From the NCBI GenBank assembly GCA_947646735.1, contig CANTFK010000836.1:1-64000 (forward strand): 64,000 bases of DNA, written 5' to 3'. Within the stretch, counting starts at the first letter, position 1, and the number at the start of each line of letters is the position of its first letter. The notes under the pieces were generated by a model. It was not told the DNA's origin. It saw only the letters and a list, made by a program, of their open reading frames with translations, and did no database searches. Positions 45,322 to 57,249 of this stretch are shown piece by piece. Origin of the DNA: Peronospora farinosa. Its lineage: Eukaryota; Oomycota; Peronosporomycetes; Peronosporales; Peronosporaceae. The position numbers were made by a program, and so were the translations under genes.

Positions 45322-46305
45322 GTCTACCTCTCATGACAACTTGATTAGTTCTACGCTGTTTAGCTTTTAAAAACGTGTGTGTAGCCTACAAATCGTACAA
45401 GATTACACGCAGCTGCGTCGATTGAGTGCCATTAGGTGAAAGTAAAGATTCGACAAAATAGAAAAATATCCTTGTGCTTGAGCCCGAACAGACGAAAATC
45501 AAGGAAGAAGGAAACAACGGAGATGTTTACGCTTTTAAGTGGATCATTTGATTAGCTGAAGCTATGCGTTTTAACTGATAGCATTCGCCTTTACCTTGCA
45601 ATCAGTAGCAAAAATGATGGGCGGACCCCAAGACAAATTAGTAATTTTGTTATGATATCGACGTTTCTGGTGCAGTGAGAAAGCAAGTATCACAACAATT
45701 TTTGCAATCCAGCATAGTGGTCGAGTACTGAGCATATAGTGACTGAGATCAAAGCTCGGGTGGTCTCCGCTGCGATGTATTGAAGATTAATATGAAACGG
45801 CTTGGGCTCGAGTATTGATGTAAGTGCGGATGGAATGTAATCGAGAATCGCCTGGTATATGTCACAACGCATCATTGCAAAGTGCACTTTGAGGCTGACG
45901 AAATGCAACAAAAGCGAAACGTTTGATTGCAAAGAGAATTTAGTGCTTTCACGGGGTGAAGTTTTTTAGGGTCAACTCGAATCATTGGTAGCCTCTTCCC
46001 CGTCCTTTGAAGTTAGTACTGGCATATGAATTGCGCTTCTAGTGCCGCAGATGGATATGATATGGAGGCATTCGGCACTAACGGGTTCCAATTTTCAGAG
46101 CGTAATCAATGATGGGAACAACTGCGTCTCTTGCGGAGAGGAATAGCTTTTATGACATGCAAGTGGCGGCGACACTAGTCTCTTTCATATAGCTACTCCC
46201 TAGAGCGGCATCGACTTCTTCTTCTTTCATTACGGAACTTACAACTTCCACCAAAAGCCTTTTATCACTACAGTACTCGTTTGCAGTACTCAACCTTTCA
46301 CTTCA
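45322..46305. other. Intergenic, upstream of multicopper oxidase 1
   Basis: No gene is seen. CTTCTTTCATTACGG at about 46221 is an oomycete-Inr-like TCATT context 80 bp before the ATG and could mark the transcription start; this is weak. Confidence 0.4.
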
Positions 46306-48015
46306 ATGCGTCCCCTTTTCTCAACTACGTTCAGTCTCGTGCTTCTCGCCGCAGACCAAGCTACATCTGCCGTCATTCGCTACGACTGGAACATTACTAC
46401 GCTCAACACAACCATCTTTGATGGTGTAAGGGGTACTCTTGGATACGGCATCAACAATGAGCCGTGCGACGAACACCCTATCAACGTCACGTTAGGTGAC
46501 GAAGTAGAGGTTCACGTCATAAATCAACTTACGGAACAGACGTGCATCCACTGGCATGGACTGAGGCAATTCGGCACGCAAGAAATGGATGGCGTTTCGG
46601 GCATTACTCAATGTCAGATCCAACCTAATGTGACGGCCATCTACCGGTTCAAGCCCGATAAGTGCGGCACCTTCTGGTACCACGGTCACGAAGAGGTGCA
46701 ATACGTATATGGCCTCCGTGGACCGCTCATTGTCAACTGTCCACCCAAACAGAAACAAAGCTGGGAAAAGGACGTCTATAAGGAGTATACAGTGTTACTC
46801 ACCGATTGGTATCACGACTTGCCTGTGGGTGCCCCAATTTGGGACACTGTCCTTATCAACAATGTCGGGCGCTACAACTGCACCGTGGCAGAAGCTGCTG
46901 GCTTGGAATGTGGCCCTGGGCGTCCACTGCCTCGGTTTCAGTTCAAGCCTGGGAAAAAGTATTTACTTCGACTGATCAACACGTCGGGCTTGGCAGCATT
47001 TAATGTCAGTATTGACGGACATACATTCCAGGTAGTGGCAAGTGATGCCGACTATCTCAAACCTTCAACACCAGTCAATTCAGTATATATCAATGTCGCC
47101 CAACGCTACGATATCCTCGTGCAAGCCAAGTCAGCTCCGTCTCAAAACCAATTGCAAACCAGTCAGAAGCAGACGACGCCACTAGGCTCCTTCTGGCTAC
47201 GTGTTCACTCGCTCTTTGGTCCTCCCTGGACAGCTCGATTGGCTGAAGACGTTCCAGCAGGTTTCAATCCTGACGCGCTTGCCATCATTGACTACGAGAG
47301 TGGGGCTACCGCAGACCCGACCACATCGAGTTGGGCGACAATTGTGACAATTGGCGAGTTTGAATACATTCCAGCGGTTCCAGTGGTGCTTCCAACGTCA
47401 CCCGACCAACGCATTGTGGTGGAGGCAACTCTGGCCGTTCTGCCCCCGAATCCAGGACTTTTCCTCGGATATATCGCTCTCAATGGTGGTCCCTTTAACT
47501 CGCTGGTGATTCCTGACAGTCCACCACTATTTACGATCGCACAAGGCGCTAATACCGAAGACCTCCCAGCCACAACCAACGCTATCAAGTTGAAGCACAA
47601 CGACCACGTAGAAGTGGTGGTGGTAAACTTGACGCCTGACCAGCACCCATTCCACTTGCACGCTCATTCGCCGTGGATTGTTGGAAGCGGCCATGCCTCG
47701 CGCGATGCGATCTTTGCGGGCAATTTAACAACGTTGCGACTCAATGGACCCATGCAGCATGACGTCTTTACATTGCCGGAATGCACAACAGACGCCTCGG
47801 GAGCTTGCACAGATCTGGGCTACGTTGTCTTCCGCATGAACGCCGACAATCCTGGAGTGTGGCTTATGCATTGCCACATTGATTGGCACTTTGTGATTGG
47901 GATGGCCAATCTCTTCATAGAGGCGGAAGATGTTCTTCATGAAGAAGGTTTAGCAGCTTTCTCACCCAATATGGTGCTGAGTGTGTGCAGCGGAGCTGGA
48001 AATTTCACTATCTAG
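46306..48015 (+). CDS. Secreted multicopper oxidase (laccase-like) 1
   Basis: The product is a 569-residue laccase-type oxidase, which oxidises phenols or similar donors and reduces O2 to water. A signal peptide covers about residues 1-21 (MRPLFSTTFSLVLLAADQAT). All four copper-binding segments are intact: CIHWHGLRQFG (His82, His84), GTFWYHGHEE (His126, His128), HPFHLHAHS (from 447) and HCHIDWHFVIGM (from 522, with the Cys-His pair of the T1 site and an axial Met). Several N-x-S/T sites (NIT, NTT, NVT, NFT) fit secretion. The length is normal for the family and no intron is needed. It is convergent with a paralogue whose stop is 1.27 kb away. Ferroxidase or ascorbate oxidase are related possibilities, but the motif spacing favours laccase. 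Confidence 0.93.
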   Translation: MRPLFSTTFSLVLLAADQATSAVIRYDWNITTLNTTIFDGVRGTLGYGINNEPCDEHPINVTLGDEVEVHVINQLTEQTCIHWHGLRQFGTQEMDGVSGITQCQIQPNVTAIYRFKPDKCGTFWYHGHEEVQYVYGLRGPLIVNCPPKQKQSWEKDVYKEYTVLLTDWYHDLPVGAPIWDTVLINNVGRYNCTVAEAAGLECGPGRPLPRFQFKPGKKYLLRLINTSGLAAFNVSIDGHTFQVVASDADYLKPSTPVNSVYINVAQRYDILVQAKSAPSQNQLQTSQKQTTPLGSFWLRVHSLFGPPWTARLAEDVPAGFNPDALAIIDYESGATADPTTSSWATIVTIGEFEYIPAVPVVLPTSPDQRIVVEATLAVLPPNPGLFLGYIALNGGPFNSLVIPDSPPLFTIAQGANTEDLPATTNAIKLKHNDHVEVVVVNLTPDQHPFHLHAHSPWIVGSGHASRDAIFAGNLTTLRLNGPMQHDVFTLPECTTDASGACTDLGYVVFRMNADNPGVWLMHCHIDWHFVIGMANLFIEAEDVLHEEGLAAFSPNMVLSVCSGAGNFTI

Positions 48016-49286
48016 TGCTGGGTGGATTTGCATGAATCAAATCTTGTGTAAATTAGTGCTTGATCATGTTTGGAGACGTCGTCAAGGGTCTCTTCATGTC
48101 TGTAGCTAACACTCCAAAGTAATGCATATTTATTTTAATCGTTATCGTTCAAACTGGTAGGAAGCGGGTATTATAAATCACTAGGCATTTCTAAATACTT
48201 CAACATATTTTGGTCATCTTCGTCACTATGACACTTCATAACTCATTGATTCAGAATCGCCGGTAAGGTTACATCTCTCTACTTTTTCGACAATGTGACT
48301 TTAAAATGCTCGGTTGTAGACCCGCTCGCTAATTACACGTATTTATCAACCATTTAAAATGCCAACCTTGTCAAGACGCACACTGTTGTGTTGCAGGGTC
48401 TAGCTCGGTATTGCACTATTGACCACCTAATACAATCCTGTCGGTCAGTTTAGACAGTTTGTCAGTAAGAAAGCACCAAGTCGCTTCACCTCTTCTGTTT
48501 CCGCTTCCTGTTGCACATGGAAAATGTCATTCTAAGACTCAGCTCATTTTTGTTAATTGTTAGCTAGCAATAAATTTTGTTTACTAGAAAAGTTTGATCA
48601 AATCAAAGGATTGAGCACAAAAACATATGGAGAGCCTTCTTGAAGCTACGAATTATATCCTAACCACCGGTTTGCAATCAATCTCCTATATGGGTCAGCT
48701 TTACACTATCTCGGACGAGTAAAGAAACGACGCCAAGATAAAAGTATTAGAAATGTCCATCGGTAGCTGTCAACAATAGCTTCGCGACTTCTACACAAAC
48801 CATTTGTTCACATGGCAATGTGGTCATTCACCAATAAACTTCCACCCCACAAAGTCGTCGACGCCTTCAGATAAACTTCCAAATATTTCCAGAGCAACTA
48901 CATTGAGCTTAGCCATGCTGCCATTCTTTCATTACTGCTGCAGTTTTGTATCCATGACATCGACGCAATCTTAGCTTTACTGCTAGCAGATCGAGAGCTA
49001 AATAATAAGCAATTGTCAGGCGACGGCTGCTCCGTTTGTGGACAATAGCGTCACAGTTGGTTGTCGTACAGAAGAGCGTTTTGGTGGTCACTAATCTTGG
49101 ATCATATCTACACATTGAATCGATCGCAAGTGACCATTTCTCCGAACGATATCAAGCTCTAGGGCAACGAGGTTGCAACCCTTCATCTAATTTATACACT
49201 TTGAACGATCGAGAAGGCCATGGGGCCAGCCAGTACTGCTACATGCTGATACGTCATGTAAAGTGATAATGCTTACATGTTTGCTA
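48016..49286. other. Intergenic between convergent oxidase genes
   Basis: No gene or RNA is seen. The stretch presumably holds the 3' ends of both transcripts. Confidence 0.5.
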
Positions 49287-50975
49287 TTAACTGGTGGGCT
49301 GCGAATTTGGTGCTATGCTAGAGAAACTGGTGTTACTACCACAGACACTGAGCATGCTCTTGGCAAAGGATTTGACGCCCCTCTGTTGCAGCTCCTCTTC
49401 ACCTTCCACTAGCATCATACTCAGACCTGCCTCCAGATGAAAGTCGATGTGGCAGTGGAAGATCCACACGCCCGGATTGTCAGCGTCAAAGCGAAGCACG
49501 ACGTATCCGGCATCAATGCAGCCATTGTTGCCGTCAGAGGTGCAAGGCGGGACGGTGTAGACGTCGCGCAGCATTGCGCTGTCCAATTTGAGAGGAGGCA
49601 GCTCGTTTTTATAGATTTGGTCGAGTGATGCCACGCCCCAGCCCACGACCCACGGGGAGTGCGTGTGCAAATGGAACGGGTGCTGCTCGTCCTTTGCATT
49701 GACTAGCACCACCTCGATGTGCTTGCCGTGCTCGATCTTGCGTGCGTTGGCGGTGATCGGCAGCTGCTCAGTCTTCAGGCCATCGGCAATCGAAAAAAGT
49801 GGAGGAGGGTACGGGATTTCGAAATGGTGAAAAGCACTACCATCGATAGAAAAGTAGCCTTTACCATCCTGCATTTTGAGCTGGAGGACAGCGCGGTCTG
49901 AAGCTACCTCAGGAAGCGTAGTGGGGACCAGAGGCACAAATTCGAACTCGTTCACGGTTGTCTGGATTGTCGCCTGTGTTGACGTCGGCTCAGCGTTGTA
50001 ATTTCCATCTCCATAGGTAACGATCGCACGACCATCATAGACGAATCCTTTGCCAGCGACCGAAGCATCTCCTCTCGTCCACGGAAGTCCGTGCAGTCCC
50101 AAGGCTCGCATCCAGAACGGTCCAATCGGCATCTCCATGGAATCAGATATAGTTTCAACTATGATATCGTAGCGCTGGCCGGTGTTCAGACGGATCGAGT
50201 TGATGAGCTCCGAAGGCTGAAGATAGTCGCCGTCAGCTGCAACGACCCGGAATTCGTGACCATCGATACTGAATACAATCGGAGACAGCGCGGCCATATT
50301 GATAAGCCGTAACAAATACTTTTTTCCAGGTTGAAAGTGAAAATTCGCAAGCGGTTGGTCGTCAGTGCATTTGGTGAAGTTGTGGTGAGCTGCAGCGGCG
50401 CAGCTGTAGCGCCCACGGTTGTTAATGAGGATGTTATCAAACATACGTTTGGGGAACGGCTCTCGATGGTAGAGGTCCACTAATGTAATGATGAACTCAT
50501 CATCGATATCAATTTCCCAGTCCTGTCGTGCATTTGGTGGGGCGTGGACAATCATCGGACCGCGGAGGCCAAACGCGTACATCAATCCTTTATGACCGTG
50601 CCACCAGAACGAGCCCGCCTTGTCGGGACAAAAGCGATATACAGCTGTGTCATTTGGGCTGATGTGGCACTGGGTGAGCCCGGATACACCATCCATCTCT
50701 TGGGTACCCAATTGCTTCATACCGTGCCAGTGCAAGCACGTTGATTCATTCAGCTCGTTAGTGACACGGACTTCGACTTCTTGGCCGAGCTCTACTTCGA
50801 TGATGGCTTGGTCACTGGGCTTGTCATTAATACCAAATGAATCGATAAATACGCCGTCGTATTCGGTGAAGAGGTGCGTAATACGCCAATCGAAGGTGAC
50901 GACGTCAGCCGCACTTGTTTCGAGATGAAGCGACAGAAGACCTACCATAGTGGCAACAATATAACCGAATCTCAT
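49287..50975 (-). CDS. Secreted multicopper oxidase (laccase-like) 2
   Basis: The ATG at 50975 gives 562 residues starting with a signal peptide (MRFGYIVATMVGLLSLHLET). The frame extends 21 codons upstream without an ATG, so 50975 is preferred. Copper segments are intact: CLHWHGMKQLG, GSFWWHGHKG, EQHPFHLHTHSPW and HCHIDFHLEAGLSMM. It shares with oxidase 1 the blocks QEMDGVSGLTQC and YAFGLRGP, so the pair arose by duplication, but the two proteins are clearly diverged (for example HCHIDFHLEAGL against HCHIDWHFVIGM). No intron is needed. It faces oxidase 1 tail to tail. Confidence 0.93.
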   Translation of the reverse strand: MRFGYIVATMVGLLSLHLETSAADVVTFDWRITHLFTEYDGVFIDSFGINDKPSDQAIIEVELGQEVEVRVTNELNESTCLHWHGMKQLGTQEMDGVSGLTQCHISPNDTAVYRFCPDKAGSFWWHGHKGLMYAFGLRGPMIVHAPPNARQDWEIDIDDEFIITLVDLYHREPFPKRMFDNILINNRGRYSCAAAAHHNFTKCTDDQPLANFHFQPGKKYLLRLINMAALSPIVFSIDGHEFRVVAADGDYLQPSELINSIRLNTGQRYDIIVETISDSMEMPIGPFWMRALGLHGLPWTRGDASVAGKGFVYDGRAIVTYGDGNYNAEPTSTQATIQTTVNEFEFVPLVPTTLPEVASDRAVLQLKMQDGKGYFSIDGSAFHHFEIPYPPPLFSIADGLKTEQLPITANARKIEHGKHIEVVLVNAKDEQHPFHLHTHSPWVVGWGVASLDQIYKNELPPLKLDSAMLRDVYTVPPCTSDGNNGCIDAGYVVLRFDADNPGVWIFHCHIDFHLEAGLSMMLVEGEEELQQRGVKSFAKSMLSVCGSNTSFSSIAPNSQPTS

Positions 50976-53125
50976 GGTCAAGACAATTTGCGAGGACGTC
51001 TGGTGAGAAGCGGTGGCGAGCTCTTGCCTTGGTGGCAAATTGCAGAATGTGGAGAGTGTGGCGAATCCTATGAGACTGATACGTGCAGAAAGCGTGACAG
51101 GTTATGAAAATGCTTGGTATGGCCGGAATAGCCTGTACACTGTATGATCCCCATTCAAATACGACGCAACATTGGTCTGAATTGTGGCTAAAAACTGATC
51201 TTGCCTGGCTCGACTGCTCTCGCCGCCGCTTCAAGCAAGCTTAAGTGATGCTTAGATTTGAGGGTACAATGAAAAGTAAGTTTACAAAATGGTTGTGCTG
51301 CCCATGTTGCACAACTTGCACAGTATTATTTTTATATGATTGCGAATCTATGACATTGCTTATGAAGTTCGTTAATGTGATTCAGACAACATCGCCGTTG
51401 TAGTTAGCAGCAGACGTTAAAAACGCTTCCCCCCTTTCTGCTCATTTTTATGCTGTACATGATGTACTTGTAAAGTATTCATTCTTCCATTTCATTATAC
51501 AACTGGTCTTACTATTAATGCCTAATGTCTATACAAGGGTCGGAAAGCCCACAAAGTCGATGTTAGTAAAAAAAATAGCACGTTTTCTTACCGGTGTTCT
51601 GTACAACACCAGCCAGACCAACGGGTACGTGTTAGAAAGGCAACCTACCATGGAATGTCCGCAATCATGGCTGGCAACATTTACTGCTGGTATAATTGCC
51701 ATCATCAGGTTGCTGTACATGTGAAGATAAAATGTAAGAGACATATATTCAACCTGATTTAAATAAATGGGGTGTGATTGCGCCACAAAGCACAGATTAG
51801 TTGTTGCCACGATCAGGGATGTGTACAGTAGTACTTGTGATCACATTGCTTTTTCACGCTCTTACAGTAGAGAGGGAGAGAGGTTCAGATCGTCTATTTA
51901 TATGGTGATAACCATGTGCAAGATCTCTGGAAAATTCTGAGCCGGGATATCAGCGATATATCGTGGCTGGTCACCGTAGAACTTGGTGGCTGTTGATAAG
52001 GTACACCGTATGTATGTATTTATGGATGCATCCTTATCGGGGTATTGAAGATCGGATATTGGAAATCAGGTATTGAAAATCGGGTATGGACATCGTGTGT
52101 GACTCTCTTTCGTGGGACATAAGGTAAGAGTATATGCGTTTCTTGTACGATGGAAACATATCGTAGAGATCAGGCTTTGATGTGACATTATTAGCATGAG
52201 AAGTAAGGACCTACTAATGAATATATTACTTCGGTTATTTGCCTTTTACTTGGCATTTTAAGTTCGCGCTTTAGCAACTCGATGCAAGCATATAGCAAGG
52301 CACCATGTGTGGCTGACGCAATTTTTCGATGGTCCCTCTGTGCGATTGCTCGGAGCTGCCAAAGACACGAAGCCCAAAACTGGTTTGCTGCTGGAAAGGT
52401 GTAGTGTGACAGCCCTATAGACAGCTGCATTCCTGTCCACCCAAATTTATGCTTAACATAAAGTCGCGAGGACGTGCCAAATTTGCGCCCAGACGCGTTC
52501 GACGTCACTTGGTCCGCCAGTATAGGGTTTAGGGAGTAGGGTTTAAATTTTAGAGCTTACGCTCGGTACGCGGATATGTTGCGAACCCGTCGACTGGCAC
52601 GGGCCCCAGAAAGATGTGGGCCAATTGACGGGTAATTTGCTGCCCGGTCCAGCGACTAATAAGTTTATCCCAGAGCGCTGCGGAGCTAGGATATTCCCAA
52701 ACAGATTGACAATAGTCTCCTCACTGCCGCTGTAGGCCGGTGTTTTCCTGCAACTATTGTTTTCGGTCCACGCAGCGTGACACAGATTCAACTATCTCGT
52801 CACCACTCGATGCCCTGTCTAGACTTAATATAATGTGAGACCATTAGTATGATCCCACACTTGCGTCGGCAATTGCCGAAGCGCGATTTTTCACGCTCTT
52901 TAAATTTCCAGGGAACAGATTCCCCAATTCGCATATCCGAGCACCATTGGCCAAGAAACGAATTTCTCTATAGAAAAGGTGCATCGGCCCCTTTTGCCTG
53001 GGCGGAAAAGCTCTCGAAGGTGTCCTAGGTAATGAAAGGGATTTCTTCCCGCTGCGTGCGTTACGGTAGGCAGCGCAGCGTGCAAATTGCAAGGGGAGCA
53101 ATATCCTAGACAGCCCTTAGTAAGA
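50976..53125. other. Intergenic, no supported gene
   Basis: Unique sequence with a 105-codon minus-strand ORF (52508-52191, start MTSNASGRKFGTSSRLYVKH) that matches nothing I recognise. TATAGGGTTTAGGGAGTAGGGTTT near 52523 resembles two degenerate TTTAGGG telomere units but is too short to be informative. The right part borders the truncated 3' end of Gypsy-3. Confidence 0.4.
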
Positions 53126-53482
53126 AACGCACTATCCTGGTGTTTTGCCTCAAAGTCTGGTCTGCGCGATAACGCGTCAGCCAAGACATTCGACTTACCT
53201 GGCTTATATTCAACTTTGAAATTAAATTTAGAGAAGAATGTTAGCCGTCTCGCCATCCTCGGCGAGAGGTGCGGTGAATTTATAGTGTCCGCAGTAATGC
53301 GTGATCCGTATAAACCACAAGAGGTTCGGTGCCCAAGAAGTGCACGCAAAACTTGGCAAGCGCATACGTAATTAAAAGTAGCTTTTGGTCTTGCACAGAG
53401 TAATTCAGCTCTGCGGCTTTTAATAGCCGAGACTAATACGAAATGACACGGCCATCGCCACTGTCATCCTTCTGCATGATCG
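53126..53482 (-). pseudogene. Gypsy-3 RNase H/connection remnant
   Basis: Minus-strand PRMARRLTFFSKFNFKVEYK and SNVLADALSRRPDFEAKHQD match Gypsy-2 39307-39430. Upstream parts, closer to element C, include QKDDSGDGRVISY. It is interrupted by frameshifts. Confidence 0.85.
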
Positions 53483-54428
53483 TGTGGGGGAGCGAAAGAA
53501 CAGATTTTCGTAAAGTTTTGATCGCGATCCCAGTTATGTGGACCACACAATGTGGATCAATCGCGATCCATTGTACAGAAATGCGATTTAGCACACAAAC
53601 GCGATCTGACCCAGAAAACGAGATCCAGTTCAGATACGCGATCCAGTTCAGATACGCGATCCTAAGCAGATCGTGATCCAAGTTATGTAAACCACATATT
53701 ATGGATCGACCGCGATCCTAAACTGATACGCGATCTGATTTAGATCGCGATCCAAGAATAAGGCAAGATCGCCGATGGATCGGGATGATGGCGAAGGCAT
53801 TTGGGGTGGACCACATATCGAGATCTGATTTTTCTGAAAGGAAGCCACGTGGTGATAGATCCTGAAATACAGATAGGCAGAATCGTAGGTTTCGAGTTTT
53901 GATTGGCTAACACTTAACAGAGTTCAATTTTACTTCTAATACACGTGTCGACTTCTCTTCCGGGCTGGATTCTTTGGCCACCCAACGTCTCGAGGAAGCC
54001 TACACACTATGCAAGTCATATCCCTGGATTGTTTGGACAGGGATTAAGAGAAAATCTCAACGCAACTCAACTGCGATCGGACGCAAAAAAACAAGTAGGG
54101 CAAGGTGAGGCAAGTGCAGGACGGATCAAGTGGTCAGAAGGTGCTGCTCAAGTGGTCAGAAGATTCAAGCTTTGCTTTATTGGATTTACGTAATCGATTA
54201 TGAAGATCACACCTAGTACTCGGTCGATCTTGTACTATCCCTGACCCAATTAGGATCAACATCGACTCAAGTCCACCGAGAAGAGTCCAACCCGCCCAAC
54301 TGACGGGTATGCTAGGTGAGGAAGGCTTTGCACACGAAATCGGGGTACCCCCTCCGTTAATCAGTCGTCCGGACGCCAGTGGAGAGTCGGAATCGCATCA
54401 GCAATTTTGTAAATCCCAATCCACCATA
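53483..54428 (+). mobile_element. Element C: 946-bp TG...CA-type element in Gypsy-3 RNase H
   Basis: It begins TGTGGGGGAGCG after GCATGATCG and ends CCACCATA before AGCGCGCTGCC. Compared with Gypsy-2 (GCATGAGCGCGCTGCC) the flanks are ATCG and AGCG, a 4-bp target duplication with one change. The 5' part carries only about five 18-bp units of the GCGATCCAGTTCAGATAC type (53519-53760), the same unit as the giant array of element A. The 3' part is the shortest form of the conserved region and closely matches 5690-6475. Confidence 0.82.
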
Positions 54429-55339
54429 AGCGCGCTGCCGATTGCAAAGTTGTTTGCATCGCAGACGACGCTAAAGGGCTTATCCGCGCCTGGCAACGCC
54501 AAGACCGGTTCCTCAACAAGAGATTGCTTCACTGATGTGAACGCATCTTCTTGCTCCTTTGACCAAGTCCATTCTGCATCCTTTTTTCAAAAGTTCAGAC
54601 AATGGCTTAGTCTGCTCCGCATAATTCTTGCTGTACTTATGCAAGTAATTAGCGAGCCCAAGGACTTGGCGCAGATCCTTCACATGACGTGGGACTGGCC
54701 ATTCCTTTACAGCCTTTACATTTTCTGTGTCTGCTCGTACACCATGTGCACCTACGATGCAGCCCAGTACAGGTATCTCGGGGACCCCTATTACGCACTT
54801 TTGCAAGTTCACGTATAATTGGGCGTCACCCAGAGTCTGCAACACAGCGTCTAAATGACGCTTGTGCGACTCTATTGCGCTCATACCGTCCTCCGCCCTA
54901 CTATGCACGAATACATCGTCAAAGTAATGGGGCGCGTAGGCACGGTGCTGACGCATCACGTGATCCACCACTCGGTTGAATGTTGCCGGAGCATTTTTCA
55001 ACCCTTGTGGCATCACAAGCCACTCCCACAGCATACCGCTTGGGGTGCTTACTGTCATTTTGGATACATCGGTATCTCTCATGAGAACTTGATAGTTGCC
55101 ATACTTCAGATCCAACGCGAAAAAAATAGTTGACTTCCCCATGGAGGTTACCAAGACATCTTTCCGTGGGACTGGCGTTTGAGCCGGAATGGTGGCCGTG
55201 TTTAGCTTATTATAAGCATGAACCACGCGCCATCCACCTGTTGCTTTACCCACACAGAAGTTCGGGCTGCAGTGAGACGACTTGCTCTCACGTACATGTC
55301 TCGTTTTGACTCGCTTGTCGAAAAACTCATTAATGTAAT
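54429..55339 (-). pseudogene. Gypsy-3 reverse transcriptase
   Basis: The minus-strand frame (55421-54513 in part) includes HCSPNFCVGKATGGWRVVHA, IFFALDLKYGNYQVLM, LWEWLVMPQGLKNAPATFNR, HYFDDVFVHSRAEDG and LGLANYLHKYSKNYAEQTKP. It lacks the stops found in Gypsy-2 and so is the better-preserved RT of this family. Element D cuts it at its N-terminus. Confidence 0.9.
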
Positions 55340-57161
55340 TGTGGAGAAGTGCCAGAAGAATCGGGGTCCCTGAGGATATCACAATAAAAGGGGAAAGAAT
55401 CCAATCCTCGCAAGGTTCCAAGATTCAAATGAAAGTCACCAGGGACAGGATACCAGTTACCAAGGACAGGGCACCGGAAACAGGGGGACCAGTCACATGG
55501 GACAGGGCTTCCAGTCACCAGGGACAGGCGTACCAGTTACCGGGGACAGGGGTAACAGTCACCAGGTACAGGGTTTCAGTCACCAGGGACAGGCATATCA
55601 GTTACCGGGGACAGGGGTACCAGCTACCGGGGACAGGGGTACCAGCTACCGGGGACAGGGGTACCAGCTACCGGGGGCAGGCATATCAGTTACAGGAGAC
55701 AGGCGTATGTGGAGAAATGCCAGAGTCCTTCGTAGTTATTATAATAACTTGGCGTGAAAGATATCGGTCATTCTCTCGAATTAGTGACAGAGAGTGACCA
55801 GGACCCTGAACTGGTCCAAGGTCCCGAGTTTGGAGAAGGCACCAGGTTGCCCTACACTACAATCCGGTACAAGTCTAAGAGCCCGAAGGTATAGTGCCGC
55901 TAGGGCAGCCTAGAACAACCCAAGGTAACACGGCACCCCAGGTGTCCAAGGCAACCCAGGTGACCAGGTGACCAGGTGGATCAGGTACACAGGTGACCAG
56001 GTGGCCCAGGTAGACCAGGTAGCCCAGGTGACTCAGGTGACTCAGGTGACCAAGTGGACCCAGGTGAACAAGTGGACTAGGTGATTCAAGAAGACCAGGT
56101 GGACCAGGTGATCGGTGATTGGACGACCCCAGGTGACCGGATAAGTTCAGGTGACCGGCTGACCCCAGGTGACGGTTGACCCCAGGTGATCGGTTGACCC
56201 CAGGTTTGACCCCAGGTGACCGGATGACCCAATGTCACACGGTACCTCAGGTGGCCAATTGGCCAAGATTATAAAAGGTACTAAACTTCCTTAAAATGCA
56301 GAGCCTGTACGAGTCCCATGTCCTAAAAGAGCCAGTTGTTTCTTCACATGTTGACACGTAGTACCATCCAGAGCGAAGTGTTAGGGTTAGGCAAGAAAAG
56401 CATGCAGAGAATAAGATAAATAAACGCACTCGATTTTGCATTACACGTGGCAGCTTCAAGCGCTTCCTTCAAGCTTCTCCGTCACCTCACCTATTCCGGG
56501 CGGGATACCCTTTGGCCCACCGACGTCAGGTGAGGTGACGGCTCAAGCAACGCAAGTTGAACCTCTGGATAGTTGGCCTGAGGTGTCAAGTAAGTGTCAA
56601 GACTCAATTGCGAACTTGATTCGATCTGCCCACCTATTCCGGGAAAGGGATATATTTTGGCCCCCATTGAAGACAGTCGTGTGGTAAGATTCAAGCTCGA
56701 ACGAACCCCAGGAAGTATTTTGGCCTGTGGGTTCGTACCCATTCTACGACCCGCTATAGGAAGCGGTTTCCCCACGGGGAACAAGAAAAGGGGTCGAAAG
56801 ACCAAGAAACCGTTAGCCACCGAAGGGGTACATAGTACCAGGTGCATCGCTCTCGAACCAGTCGATTGAGCCCAAGAAACCCTGGGCCCGAGTGAAGTAT
56901 ATCCACTCAGGGACCACCAAGTCCCTCCATACAAGGACCAAGTCTATAAGTCTTCTGCGTCATGTCAGTACCGACATCTAGTGTCTCAATATTATTATGG
57001 ATATCACTCAACGGAGAAACGAGGAGCAATACCAGCCAAGCCGACGGGAGACCCAAAGGTTAACACGACACGGTATCGGGGTACCCCCTCCGTAAGTCGG
57101 CATTCCGGCGCTGTGTGTGTTTGTGGATCTACTACGTTGTTTGAGAATCCACTCTACCACA
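55340..57161 (+). mobile_element. Element D: 1822-bp TG...CA element, flanks not matching
   Basis: It starts TGTGGAGAAGTGCC and ends CCACTCTACCACA. The 5' part has a minisatellite of 22-bp CAGGGGTACCAGTTACCGGG-like units (55440-55700) and a second array of CAGGTGACC-like units (55920-56230). The 3' part (56450-57161) is nearly identical to element E apart from about 50 extra bases at 56960-57015. The flanks are TAAT and TAGG and come from different parts of Gypsy-3, so there is no target duplication. Confidence 0.8.
55440..56235. repeat. Two minisatellites of element D
   Basis: Units are CAGGGGTACCAG(T/C)TACCGGGGA (about 22 bp) and then short CAGGTGACC-type repeats (9-10 bp). The reading frames they create are repeat-derived. 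Confidence 0.9.
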
Positions 57162-57249
57162 TAGGCACCTTAGTATGTTTCGGCATCAAGCCCACATTAA
57201 TGGACGCAGACAGCGAACACATCTCCTGCACATACTCTTGCAGAGATCG
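57162..57249 (-). pseudogene. Gypsy-3 gag fragment between elements D and E
   Basis: The 88 bp match Gypsy-2 36400-36485 in reverse (CATTAATGGACGCAGACA, CTCCTGCACATACTCTTG). The right end ATCG is the left target duplication of element E. Confidence 0.85.

Noticed and set aside
52191..52508. 105-codon minus-strand ORF
   Set aside because: No recognisable domain or conserved copy in the window.
52500..52550. TTTAGGG-like words suggesting an interstitial telomere
   Set aside because: Only two imperfect units; GGGTTAGGGTTAGG near 56385 and 58540 is likewise too short.
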